Source of the DNA: Nonomuraea turkmeniaca
GTDB taxonomy: Bacteria > Actinomycetota > Actinomycetes > Streptosporangiales > Streptosporangiaceae
Assembly (NCBI RefSeq): GCF_005889735.1
Contig: NZ_VCKY01000056.1
Span: 1 to 48,215, forward strand
DNA: 48,215 nt
Direction: 5' to 3'
The notes under the pieces are model-generated. The model did no database searches, was not told the origin of the DNA, and worked only from the letters and a program-made list of their open reading frames with translations. Of this stretch, positions 32,032-40,085 are shown piece after piece. A program made the translations under genes and the position numbers. Within the stretch, counting starts at the first letter, position 1. Each line of letters begins with the position of its first letter.

Positions 32032-33260
32032 TGGGCTCGCTGCTGCTCGCGTTCGCGGGCATGCTGTTACTGGCCGTGCTGCTGTCCAGCCTGGCCCACC
32101 GCACGATCTTGTCGACGGCGGCGCTGTTCCTCATTGCCGGGTTCGTGCTCGGCGACGGCGCGCTCGGCGTGGTGTCGCTGGCGCCCGGCGATGAGCTGGT
32201 GGGCACGCTGGCGGAGCTGGCGCTGTTCGCCGTGCTGTTCACCGACGGGATGCGGGTGGGCTGGGCGGAGCTGCGCAGCGCGTGGCGGCTGCCGGGCCGG
32301 GCGCTCGGCTGGGGGCTGCCGCTCACCCTGGCCATCACCGCGGTGGGCGCGCACTACCTGGTCGGTCTGGGCTGGATCGAGTCGCTGCTGATCGGCGCGA
32401 TCCTGGCGCCGACCGACCCAGTGTTCGCCGCGGCGCTGGTCGGCAACGAGAAGGTGCCGCCCCGGCTGCGGCGGCTGCTGAACGTCGAGTCCGGCGTCAA
32501 CGACGGGCTCGCGCTGCCCTTCGTCATGGTCTTCCTCGCCATCGCCGCCGGGTCGCAGGACCTGCATCTAGGTGAGCTGGGATTGGAGCTGGGCCTGGGC
32601 GTCGTGATCGGAGTGGCGGTGCCGTGGGCGGCGATCAAGCTGGAGCAGACGCGCTGGTTTTCCGCCTCCACCCCATACGAGCCGCTCAACGCACTGGCGA
32701 TCGGCCTGCTGGTTCTCGCGCTCGGAAAGGCCACGCACGGCAACCTGTTCCTGGCCGCGTTCGCCGCCGGCATCACGGTGGCCACCTTCGGCGAGCGGCA
32801 GCGCGAATCGTTCGAGCATTTCGGCGAGCTCATCACCGAGCTGTTCAAGCTGGCCGCGCTGCTGGTCTTCGGCGCGCTGATCACCCCGGCCCTGCTCGGC
32901 TCGGTCGGCTGGACCGGCTGGCTGTTCGCGATCTTGGCGCTGGTGCTGGCCCGCCCGGCGGCGATCTGGCTGTCGTTCCTCGGTTCGGGGCTGTCGGTGC
33001 GTGAGCAGGCGGCGGTCGCCTGGTTCGGGCCGAAGGGTTTCGCCTCGGTGGTGTACGCCCTGATCGTGCTCAGCTCCGGCATCGCCGCCGCCCAGCAGGT
33101 CTTCCAGCTGGTCGCCGTCACCATCGTGGCCTCGATCCTGCTGCATTCCTCGACCGACATCGTGGTGGCGCGCGGCTTCGACGACGAGCGCGACGTCCCG
33201 GCCTGGTTCGGCAAGGCCCGCCGGCTCCGGGGGCGCCTGCCCGAGGACGGGCAGAGCTGA
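32031..33260 (+). CDS. Cation:proton antiporter (CPA1/NhaP type)
   Basis: 409 aa, about 12 membrane spans. STAALFLIAGFVLGDGALGV (TM2), ELALFAVLFTDGMRVGWAEL, and GAILAPTDPVFAAALVGNEK with the following NVESGVNDGLALPFVMVFLA show the TD and ND residues of the CPA1 ion site (TDP…ND). AWFGPKGFASVVYALIVLSS is the conserved GPRG-like arginine/lysine loop, here GPKG. No C-terminal RCK or cNMP domain; it ends 30 residues after the last span. AAGGAGAGG lies upstream of the ATG. Third gene of the CBS/SLC13 operon, exchanging monovalent cations for protons. Confidence 0.9.
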   Translation: MGSLLLAFAGMLLLAVLLSSLAHRTILSTAALFLIAGFVLGDGALGVVSLAPGDELVGTLAELALFAVLFTDGMRVGWAELRSAWRLPGRALGWGLPLTLAITAVGAHYLVGLGWIESLLIGAILAPTDPVFAAALVGNEKVPPRLRRLLNVESGVNDGLALPFVMVFLAIAAGSQDLHLGELGLELGLGVVIGVAVPWAAIKLEQTRWFSASTPYEPLNALAIGLLVLALGKATHGNLFLAAFAAGITVATFGERQRESFEHFGELITELFKLAALLVFGALITPALLGSVGWTGWLFAILALVLARPAAIWLSFLGSGLSVREQAAVAWFGPKGFASVVYALIVLSSGIAAAQQVFQLVAVTIVASILLHSSTDIVVARGFDDERDVPAWFGKARRLRGRLPEDGQS

Positions 33261-33396
33261 GCTCGAGATTCTTGCGGGTGCGGCTGCCGCCGAGTGAGGT
33301 GTCGACCAGGTCCATACCGTCGGTGCCGACGCCTCGGCGGTGTTGCGCCAGTACAACCGCGGCGGAGAGCCGGCTGCGCCACGAACGGCCACATGC

Positions 33397-33428
33397 TTGT
33401 TCGGATCGATCCGAACAATCCGATATAG
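33397..33428 (+). promoter_or_regulatory. Perfect 22-bp palindrome over the promoter of a MarR-like gene
   Basis: TTGTTCGGATC (33397-33407) and its exact complement to 33418. A -35 box TTCGGA (33400-33405) lies inside it; a 17-bp spacer leads to -10 TATAGT (33423-33428), 8 bases before GTG 33437. A bound regulator would cover -35, giving negative autoregulation. The transcript would start at or next to the GTG, so the mRNA is probably leaderless. Confidence 0.65.
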
Positions 33429-33436
33429 TCGCCGTC

Positions 33437-33889
33437 GTGAGTGTGGTCAGGTTCGTTGAAGATGCTGGGCTGTTCTACGAGCGGCTCGGGCTGAGCCGCA
33501 CGGCCGGGCGGGTGATGGGCTGGCTGCTGGCCGCCGAGTCCGGCGACGCGGACGCGCCGGAGCTGGCCGAGGCGCTGGCGGTGGCCAAGAGCAGCATGAG
33601 CGTCGCGCTGCGGCAGCTCGAGCAGGCGGGGCTGGTGGAGCGGTTCCGGGTGCGGGGTGAGCGCCGCGACCGCTACCGGCTGGCCGAAGACGTCTTCGCC
33701 CGCGCCTTCCGGGCCAAGATGGCCGAGTTCGAGGGCTTCCGGGCGCTGGCGGAGCAAGGGCTGAAAGCGGTCGGCGACGACCCGGAGCGCCGGCGACGAC
33801 TGGAGCTCATGCGCGACATGTACGCGTTCATGATGGATCGCTTCCCCCGCCTGCTGGACGAATGGGACGAGCTGAAGGCCCTGCGATGA
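33437..33889 (+). CDS. MarR/GbsR-like winged-helix regulator (paralogue 2)
   Basis: 150 aa from GTG 33437; a frame from 33272 is longer but crosses the promoter palindrome. RTAGRVMGWLLAAESGDADA, PELAEALAVAKSSMSVALRQ and LVERFRVRGERRDRYRLAED form the winged helix, followed by a long C-terminal helix (RRLELMRDMYAFMMDRFPRL). Its stop overlaps the ATG of a glycosyltransferase (ATGA), so regulator and enzyme are coupled. The promoter palindrome implies autoregulation and therefore control of the glycosyltransferase. Confidence 0.88.
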   Translation: MSVVRFVEDAGLFYERLGLSRTAGRVMGWLLAAESGDADAPELAEALAVAKSSMSVALRQLEQAGLVERFRVRGERRDRYRLAEDVFARAFRAKMAEFEGFRALAEQGLKAVGDDPERRRRLELMRDMYAFMMDRFPRLLDEWDELKALR

Positions 33890-35103
33890 GACCCTTGCTG
33901 ATCACCGCCGGCAGCCGCGGCGACGTCCAGCCGTACCTGGCCCTGGCGTGCGGGCTGCTGGCCGCCGGGCATCGGCCGCTGCTGGCCGCGCCCCGCCGCT
34001 TCGCGCCGCTCGCCGCCGCGCGCGGCGTGGAGTTCGCGCCGCTCAACGACGAGATGCTCTCCCTGCAGGACTCCGTCAAGGGCCAGGGCGTGCGCGCCGC
34101 CATCACCGCCGCCCGCTCCGTCACGCCGATGCTGCGCCGCCTCCTCGACGACCAGGCCGAGCTCGCCGCCCGGCGGGAGTTCGACGTGGTCGTCTACCAT
34201 CCCAAGTCCCTCGGCGGGCCGTACATCGCCGAGAGACTCGGCGTCCCCGCTCTCGCCGGCCTGCTGCTGCCGCTCTACCTGCCGACCTCCGCCTTCTCCT
34301 CTTCGATCCTTCCGGTACGGGTGCCGTCCGTGCTCAATCGGGCGAGCTGGCGCATCTCCTCGGCCATCGAGGCCCCCTACCGCGGGACGGTACGGACCTG
34401 GCGTCGCGAGAAGCTGGGCCTGACGGGCACCTACCGGCCGATGGCCGGCCTGGTCAGGGCAGGTGAGGTGCTGCACGCGTGGAGCCCGCATCTGCTGCCC
34501 GCCCCCGGCGACTGGCCCGCCGCGGCCCACCCGACCGGCTTTTGGACGTTGCCCGCCGACGACGTCTGGACGCCGCCCGAGCCGCTGGCCCGGTTCCTGG
34601 CCGACGGGGACCCGCCGGTGTACGTCGGCTTCGGCAGCTCGGTCGGCGGCGATCCCGAAGAGCTGGCCGCCACGGTGCTGGAGGCGGTCCGGATGTCGGG
34701 CCGGCGGGCCGTGCTGGCCACCGGCTGGGGCGCGCTGCGGCCGGGACGGCAGACGGACGGCGTCCTGGTGATCGAGGAGGCACCGCACGACTGGCTACTG
34801 CCGCGGGTGGCGCTCGCCGTGCACCACGGCGGCATCGGCACGGTCGCGGCCGCGCTGCGCGCGGGCGTCCCGCAGGTCGTCCGCCCGTTCCTCGGTGACC
34901 AGCCGTTCTGGGCCGCCCGCCTGCACCACCTCGGCCTCGCTCCGCCCCCGCTGCCCCGTCGGCTCCGGCCAGAGCGGCTGGCCGCCGCCATCGCCGCCGC
35001 GTCCGAACGCGCCCCGGCCGCCCACACACTGGCGGCGCGCCTGGTGACGGAGGACGGTGTCGCCGCCGCCGTCACCCGCCTGGAGAAGTTGTCGGACTAC
35101 TGA
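33886..35103 (+). CDS. GT1-family (UDP-sugar) glycosyltransferase
   Basis: 405 aa starting inside the MarR-like stop. N-terminal LLITAGSRGDVQPYLALACG is the acceptor-domain start of GT28/GT1 sterol- and macrolide-type glucosyltransferases. The C-terminal domain has VYVGFGSSVGGDPEELAATV and the nucleotide-sugar motif VHHGGIGTVAAALRAGVPQV with FLGDQPFWAARLHHLGLAP. Cytosolic or membrane-associated. Encoded in a two-gene unit with a ligand-responsive regulator, it may inactivate a toxic compound by glycosylation, as macrolide glycosyltransferases do (inference). Confidence 0.92.
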   Translation: MRPLLITAGSRGDVQPYLALACGLLAAGHRPLLAAPRRFAPLAAARGVEFAPLNDEMLSLQDSVKGQGVRAAITAARSVTPMLRRLLDDQAELAARREFDVVVYHPKSLGGPYIAERLGVPALAGLLLPLYLPTSAFSSSILPVRVPSVLNRASWRISSAIEAPYRGTVRTWRREKLGLTGTYRPMAGLVRAGEVLHAWSPHLLPAPGDWPAAAHPTGFWTLPADDVWTPPEPLARFLADGDPPVYVGFGSSVGGDPEELAATVLEAVRMSGRRAVLATGWGALRPGRQTDGVLVIEEAPHDWLLPRVALAVHHGGIGTVAAALRAGVPQVVRPFLGDQPFWAARLHHLGLAPPPLPRRLRPERLAAAIAAASERAPAAHTLAARLVTEDGVAAAVTRLEKLSDY

Positions 35104-35266
35104 GGGATGCGCCGCATCGCTCTGCTGCTGCGGCCCGCACGCGAGTGCGCTGTCGGCATGGCGGTCGGCTTCGGACCGAGTGCACCTACCGCTCCATCTG
35201 CTGTGGCGCTGTACACGCGGTTGCGGTCGCCGACGATCGTGCGGCCGGACTCCTCAGTTGCCGCCC

Positions 35267-35980
35267 TCACCGCGCCGCGGGCGGCGATCCCGTAGCACCC
35301 GAACTGTCCGTGCCGGTGTGGACACGCAGACGAGAGCGGCCCATACCCCGAAGGCGCATGCTCACGGCGATGAGCCAGCAAAAGCCGGCCAGCAGGGAAA
35401 GGTGTTCGAGCAGGCCGGCGGGCGCCGGTTGCCACAGGTTCAGGATGTCCAGGCGGTAGGCGATGCCGGCGGCGAAGGCGGCGACGATGACAATGGCGCC
35501 GGACAGCCGGGAGTAGACGGCCCAGCCGCGGCTCGTCTCACCCAGCCGCCGGGCCAGGGCGAACGCGGCCCCGCTGAGACCGAAGAACAGCAGGAATCCG
35601 GCCACCTGATGGATCCGGCCGCTGGCGGTGATGGCCGTGGCTTGCCCGGGTGGGTAGCCCAGTGCGGGATCGGTGGGCACCAGACCGGCCACGAGCAGCC
35701 CCGCCGCGGTCGCCGCGAGCAAGAGCGGCCCCCAGGTGCCGCCGCGCCCACCCCGAAGAGTACCTCGCACGCCGGCGGCGAAGGCGGCCAGCAGCAGCCC
35801 GCCGAGCACGAAGTTGATCGTCTGCAGCCAGCCGCGTTCGCCGGTGCCGAGCTGGCTGGCGCCGTGGTGCCACAGGCTGTAGCCGGGCCGGGTGGCGCCG
35901 TCGGCCCACAGCAGCGCCGGCACCAGGACGCCGGCGGCGATGCCGCTGCCGAGCAGCACCGGCAGGGTGCGAGATGACAT
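35267..35980 (-). CDS. DUF998 family membrane protein
   Basis: 237 aa, six predicted membrane spans. PALLWADGATRPGYSLWHHG ASQLG and LGTGERGWLQTINFVLGGLL match the DUF998 signature (…G..PGY….….S.LG….GW.…N..L.G), and ASGRIHQVAGFLLFF follows mid-protein. The molecular role of the family is unknown. The ATG at 35980 follows AGGAGG by 10 bases and leader copy C lies 22-60 bp upstream. Divergent from a MarR-like regulator at 36128. The 163 bp between this gene's end and the glycosyltransferase (35104-35266) show nothing recognisable. Confidence 0.85.
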   Translation of the reverse strand: MSSRTLPVLLGSGIAAGVLVPALLWADGATRPGYSLWHHGASQLGTGERGWLQTINFVLGGLLLAAFAAGVRGTLRGGRGGTWGPLLLAATAAGLLVAGLVPTDPALGYPPGQATAITASGRIHQVAGFLLFFGLSGAAFALARRLGETSRGWAVYSRLSGAIVIVAAFAAGIAYRLDILNLWQPAPAGLLEHLSLLAGFCWLIAVSMRLRGMGRSRLRVHTGTDSSGATGSPPAAR

Positions 35981-36002
35981 CGGGGAGAGTCCTCCTGTTT
36001 CT

Positions 36003-36040
36003 CCGCGACGGATCGTCGCGGGCCGACCAGACTTCCCGGC
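36003..36040 (-). promoter_or_regulatory. Shared leader element, copy C (upstream of the DUF998 gene)
   Basis: In the sense of the gene, GCCGGGAAGTCTGGTCGGC at 36040-36022 is followed at once by hairpin CCGCGACG-atc-CGTCGCGG (36021-36003). It lies in the 147-bp divergent gap with the MarR-like gene. AGGAGG of the DUF998 gene follows 7 bases after the hairpin. Confidence 0.65.
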
Positions 36041-36127
36041 TCTCCCACAGCACGCCCCGGCCGGGGCATATCCTGATACAGCGACTTTAGCTCATACTGA
36101 AACAACTGCAAGAGGAGGCGGAGCCGC

Positions 36128-36661
36128 GTGACCGAGCAGGAGCCGTTGCTGGAGTGGGTGGAGCGGGTCGCCATGTATCTGGCGCGCGACGGGGTGCCGC
36201 CGATCGCCGGGCGGGTGCTGGGCTGGCTAATGGTGTGCGATCCGCCGGAGCAGTCGGCGGGGCAGATCAGCGAGGCGATCGGCGCCAGCCGCGCCTCGCT
36301 GACCTCCAACCTGCGACTGCTGACCGGCATGGGATTCCTGACCTGGCGCACGAGGCCGGGCGAGCGGACGGTCTACTACCGGATGGCCGATGACGCCTGG
36401 GCGGTGGTGGCCCGCCAGCAGATCGCCGGCATCACCTCCTTCCTCGACATCACCCGCGACGGCCTGAACCTGGTCGGCCCGGACGACGGGAGGGCCGCGC
36501 GCATCCGGCAGGCGCACGCCACCTTCGAATGGATGGCAGGCGTGTTCAAGGGCGCGCCGCCCCTGCACGCCGACCCCGCCAACCTCGCCAACGTGGGCCC
36601 CGACAACGACCATGCCGGCGACGAACCCGCAGGCGATCTTGACGATGAGGAGACACCATGA
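36128..36661 (+). CDS. MarR/GbsR-like winged-helix regulator (paralogue 3)
   Basis: 177 aa from GTG 36128, with GAGGAGGCGGAG upstream. PIAGRVLGWLMVCDPPEQSA, GQISEAIGASRASLTSNLRL and GFLTWRTRPGERTVYYRMAD are the winged helix; ARIRQAHATFEWMAGVF is the C-terminal helix, and an acidic tail follows. Its stop overlaps the ATG of a FAD monooxygenase (ATGA). It is divergent from the DUF998 gene, so it could control both directions. It aligns with the paralogues at 22408, 33437 and 41875. Confidence 0.88.
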   Translation: MTEQEPLLEWVERVAMYLARDGVPPIAGRVLGWLMVCDPPEQSAGQISEAIGASRASLTSNLRLLTGMGFLTWRTRPGERTVYYRMADDAWAVVARQQIAGITSFLDITRDGLNLVGPDDGRAARIRQAHATFEWMAGVFKGAPPLHADPANLANVGPDNDHAGDEPAGDLDDEETP

Positions 36662-37848
36662 CCGGACGGGCGATCGTGGTCGGCGGCGGCATCGGCGGCC
36701 TAGCCGCTGCTTTAGCTCTGCACCGGATCGGCTGGCAGGCCGTCGTGCTGGAGCGGGCGGCCGAGCTGCGCGAGATCGGCGCCGGCATGTCCCAGGCCCC
36801 GAACGCCATGCGCGCGCTGGCCGAGCTCGGCGTGGGCGAGCAGGCGCGCGCGGCCGGGGTGCCCACCTACTCCGCCGGCAACCTGCGCCTGCCGGACGGC
36901 CGCTATCTGCAACGCGCCCGCCCCGGCGACCCGACCCCGTTGACCGCCTTCCACCGCGCGGACCTGCACCGGGTGCTGCTGGAAGCGGTGCCCGCCGGAT
37001 GGGTGCGCACCGGCGCGGAGGTCACCGGCATCCAGCACGACCAGGACGCGGTGACAGTGACCTGGAGCGGCGGCCAGGCCAGCGCCGACCTGCTGATCGG
37101 CGCCGACGGCATCCGCAGCACGGTGCGCCGGCTGCTGTGGCCGGACGCGCCGCCGCCGCGTTTCCTGGGCCGCACCGCCTGGCTGGGCATCGCCGAGGTC
37201 GGCACCGGCGCCTTTGCGGACGCCGACGGGCTGTCCGGCAGCGTCACCATGGGCCCCGGCGGCTACTTCCTGATCCATCCGATCAGCCGCGGCCGCGCCT
37301 ACTGGGCCTACGTCACCACCGCCGACCAGGCCGGCGTCCGCTACCCGAAGGAGAAGAGCGAGACGGCCCGCCGCCTCGCCTCCTGGCACGAGCCGATCCC
37401 GGCGCTGATCGCGGCCACCACGGCCGAGGCGGTGATCCATATCGACATCTGCGACCTGGACGCGCTGCCCACCTACGTTCGCGGCCGGGTGGCGTTGCTC
37501 GGCGACGCCGCGCACGCGATGAGCCCCGATCGCGGTCAGGGCGCGGGGCAGTCAATCGAAGACGCCGTCGTGCTCGCTGCCGCCCTCGCTGATGAGCCCG
37601 CCGGTGCGTTCACGGTTGAGGCGGCGCTGCGCCGCTACGACGCCGAGCGCCGCCCGCGCACCCAGGCCACCGCGCGGGGCGCCCGCGCCGACGGCCGCCG
37701 CACCACGTCGGCGGCCGCCTACCGGGCGCTGGTGACCATGATCCGGCTGATGCCCGCACCGCTGTGGCGCAAGGGCATCGCCGCCGACGGCAACCCCACC
37801 TGGCGGTGGCAGCCGCCGCACTTGCCGTCGCCGACCACCCGCCACTGA
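36658..37848 (+). CDS. FAD-dependent monooxygenase (salicylate-hydroxylase-like)
   Basis: 396 aa starting within the regulator's stop. AIVVGGGIGGLAAALALHRI (GxGxxG at 9-14), LLIGADGIRSTVRRLLWPDA (DG motif near 146) and VALLGDAAHAMSPDRGQGAG (GD motif near 280) identify a class A flavoprotein hydroxylase, UbiH/salicylate hydroxylase-like. FHRADLHRVLLEAVP carries the usual R.DL motif. The substrate is probably a small aromatic or polyketide; the coupled MarR-like regulator suggests substrate-induced expression. A bidirectional terminator follows. Confidence 0.9.
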   Translation: MTGRAIVVGGGIGGLAAALALHRIGWQAVVLERAAELREIGAGMSQAPNAMRALAELGVGEQARAAGVPTYSAGNLRLPDGRYLQRARPGDPTPLTAFHRADLHRVLLEAVPAGWVRTGAEVTGIQHDQDAVTVTWSGGQASADLLIGADGIRSTVRRLLWPDAPPPRFLGRTAWLGIAEVGTGAFADADGLSGSVTMGPGGYFLIHPISRGRAYWAYVTTADQAGVRYPKEKSETARRLASWHEPIPALIAATTAEAVIHIDICDLDALPTYVRGRVALLGDAAHAMSPDRGQGAGQSIEDAVVLAAALADEPAGAFTVEAALRRYDAERRPRTQATARGARADGRRTTSAAAYRALVTMIRLMPAPLWRKGIAADGNPTWRWQPPHLPSPTTRH

Positions 37849-37875
37849 CCCGGAGCGGCCCTTTGCCGCCCCGGG
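37849..37875. terminator. Bidirectional terminator between two converging monooxygenase genes
   Basis: CCCGG-a-GCGGC (37849-37859), loop CCTTT, GCCGC-c-CCGGG (37865-37875): ten GC pairs with a single mismatch, directly between the convergent stops. Confidence 0.7.
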
Positions 37876-37902
37876 AGTTGGGCCGGATCGTTTCCGGCGG
37901 GT

Positions 37903-39054
37903 TCAGCCCTTGATGAAGCGGCGGATCATGTACCGGCGCACCGGCGGCAGGGCAGCCAGACGCAGCGGCAGCTGGGTCAGCCACAGCACCAGCGGGTTGG
38001 CGGGGGCGTAGACGCCTTTGACCCGGCGACCGAGTTTCTGCTTCGCCTCCACCTCCGGCCGCAGAGCCGTCTCCCAGGCGGCCAGGGCGGCGGCGATGTC
38101 GCCGGGGTGGCGTTCCAGCTCGGTGCCGAGCCGGTCGGCGCCGCCGACGGCCAGGGCGGAGCCGTAGCCGGCGAACAGGGTGACGCACCAGGCTGCGTCG
38201 CCGAGCAGGACCACACGGCCGCGGCTCCAGGTGGGGGCCACAACCTGGCTGATGGTGTCGAAGTAGACCGAGTCGGTCCTCGCCATGCCGGCGAGCGTTT
38301 CGGGGATGATCCAGCCGAGGTCGCCGTAGACCTGTGGCAGCACCGTGGCGGGGTCGTCGGCGCGGGTGCCGGTGCCGGCTTCGGTGCGGTAGCCGAAGAA
38401 GGCGACCGTGCGGCCGTCGCCGACGTTGATGACCGCGACCGTGCGGCCGCGCGAGGACAGGGTGCCGGTGGTGCCGGGGGCGATCGCGTCCGGGCGCTTG
38501 TCGAGCATGTAGACGGCGACCATGTGCTCCAGGTCGAGCAGGTAGTCCTCCTCAGGCCCGAAGACCAGGGCGCGGGTGGCCGAGTGCAGGCCGTCGGCGC
38601 CGATCAGCAGGTCGGCGTGCTCCACGGTGCCGTCGCTGAGGGTGGCGTGCACGGCGCGGGTGTCCTGGTCGACGGCAGTGATGGTGGTGCCGAAGCGGAT
38701 CTCGGCGCTGTCGCGGACCTGCTCGTACAGGACGGTCTCGATGTCGCCGCGCAGGATGTTCATCGAGCGGGGGCCCATGGTCGCGGCGATGATCTCGCCG
38801 GTGAGGGTGAAGCGCCGCTCACCGTTGGGCTTGTGGTAGACGAGCTCTTCGGTGATGAAGGCCCGCTGGAGCAGGTCGGGCAGGATGCCCATGCGTTCGG
38901 CGGCGTCGTAGCCGATGCCGCCGAAGGTGACGCCGTAGCCGCCGCTGCGGCGCGTGGGGGCGCGTTCGATGATGAGGCTGTGCCAGCCGATCTGGGACAG
39001 CCGCAGGGCGGCGGCCAGGCCGGCGATGCCGGCTCCGATGATGATGGCGCGCAT
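37903..39054 (-). CDS. FAD-dependent monooxygenase / oxidoreductase
   Basis: 383 aa. AIIIGAGIAGLAAALRLSQI (GxGxxG at 7-12), LLIGADGLHSATRALVFGPE and VVLLGDAAWCVTLFAGYGSA are the three FAD-hydroxylase motifs. In the third motif the usual GDAAH is GDAAW and the following P is replaced (CVTLFAGYG), as in the tetracycline-destructase/Tet(X)-like and related anhydrotetracycline-hydroxylase subgroup. The last 60 residues form a basic helix region (VRRYMIRRFIKG) that could touch the membrane. Cytosolic enzyme; substrate unknown. A frameshifted epimerase gene and a CocE-type hydrolase gene lie upstream on the same strand with 33 bp spacing, so all three may form one operon behind leader copy D. Confidence 0.88.
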   Translation of the reverse strand: MRAIIIGAGIAGLAAALRLSQIGWHSLIIERAPTRRSGGYGVTFGGIGYDAAERMGILPDLLQRAFITEELVYHKPNGERRFTLTGEIIAATMGPRSMNILRGDIETVLYEQVRDSAEIRFGTTITAVDQDTRAVHATLSDGTVEHADLLIGADGLHSATRALVFGPEEDYLLDLEHMVAVYMLDKRPDAIAPGTTGTLSSRGRTVAVINVGDGRTVAFFGYRTEAGTGTRADDPATVLPQVYGDLGWIIPETLAGMARTDSVYFDTISQVVAPTWSRGRVVLLGDAAWCVTLFAGYGSALAVGGADRLGTELERHPGDIAAALAAWETALRPEVEAKQKLGRRVKGVYAPANPLVLWLTQLPLRLAALPPVRRYMIRRFIKG

Positions 39055-39087
39055 AGAAGGTTCCTTGCTGAAGAGCTGGTGGAGGGG

Positions 39088-40085
39088 TCAGAGCTGGTCG
39101 AGGACGCGCTGTTCGGCGGCGGAGTCGAGCCAGGTGCCGGGTGAGGGGGCGTCCGGGCGCGGGGCCGGGTCGCCTTCGGCCTGCAGCCAGGCCCAGGTGC
39201 CGGCGAGCATGTCGCGCAGCGGCCGGGTGCTCAGCCCGGCGGCGAAGGCGGCGCTGACGTCGGCGTCGTGCATGCCGGTCGGCGTCGGGTCGTGCGGGAA
39301 GCGCAGCCCGAACTCCATGCCCAGCCACACGCCTTCCCGGCGCGGCAGGTCCTCGCTCGCCCACACCAGCTCGGCGTCGAAGCCGGTCACCTCCAGCGCC
39401 GTCTGGAGCAATTGCCCGATCGTGGCCGCGCCGGGGCGGCCGGTCACCGTGTAGGCGCCGCCGAGCCGGCGTTCGGCGCACTGCAGCATCCAGGCCGCCA
39501 TGTCGCGGACGTCGATGTACTGCACCACCGCATCAGCCGGGCCAGGTGCGAGCACTCGGCCGCCTTTCTCCAGGCGGCGCAGCCACCACGGGATGCGGCC
39601 GACGTCCTCGTACGGTCCCAGGATCATCCCCGCCCTGGCCAGCAGCGCCCGTTCGCCGTAGGACTCGAGGACGGCCAGCTCACCGCCGCGCTTGGCGGCG
39701 GCGTAGTCGGCGTCATCGGTGCTGTGGGGGTTGCCGTCGACGAGCGGCGCGCCCTCGTCCCCGCCCGCAGGCCACGGCCGGCGGTGCACGCCTCGGCTGG
39801 AGACGTAGCCGTAGTGGCCGGTGCGGCCGGCCAGCAGGCGGGCGCTGTCGCGTACGACGCGTGGCGCCCAGGCCCAGGTCTCGATGACGGCGTCCCACTC
39901 CTGACCGGCGAGCGCGGCGGCGACCGCCGCGGTGTCGGTGCGGTCGGCGACGAGCGCCCGGACACCGGGAGCCGGTGGGCGGCTGAGGCCGCGGTTGAGC
40001 GTGCTCACCTCGTCCCCCGCTCCAGCGCGACCTCGACGATGGCGCGGCCCACGTGGTGGGTGCCGCCGAGAACGAGCAGTTTCAT
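39088..40085 (-). pseudogene. NAD-dependent epimerase/dehydratase-like gene split by a frameshift
   Basis: ATG 40085 (overlapping the CocE-type stop, ATGA) reads MKLLVLGGTHHVGRAIVEVA LERG, the Rossmann start with GGTxxVG, then runs off frame to TGA. The remainder, STLNRGLS…RALVADRTDT, HYGYVSSRGVHRRPW, DYAAAKRGGELAVLE and VVQYIDVRDMAAWML, continues in the neighbouring frame to 39088. One missing base in the run of five C at 40014-40018 (plus strand) explains it. The joined product would be about 332 aa, normal for this SDR-extended family, with YAAAK as the catalytic YxxxK. Pseudogene, sequencing error or slippage site cannot be separated here. Downstream of CocE in the operon. Confidence 0.85.

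Noticed and set aside
32354..33757. 467-codon minus-strand frame opposite the antiporter
   Set aside because: Spans two genes and a promoter palindrome on the other strand; composition is that of an antisense shadow.
37903..39054. Biosynthetic gene cluster call based on monooxygenases, glycosyltransferase and methyltransferase
   Set aside because: No synthase, NRPS, terpene cyclase or precursor genes in the window; each enzyme pairs with its own regulator, which suits inactivation modules better.
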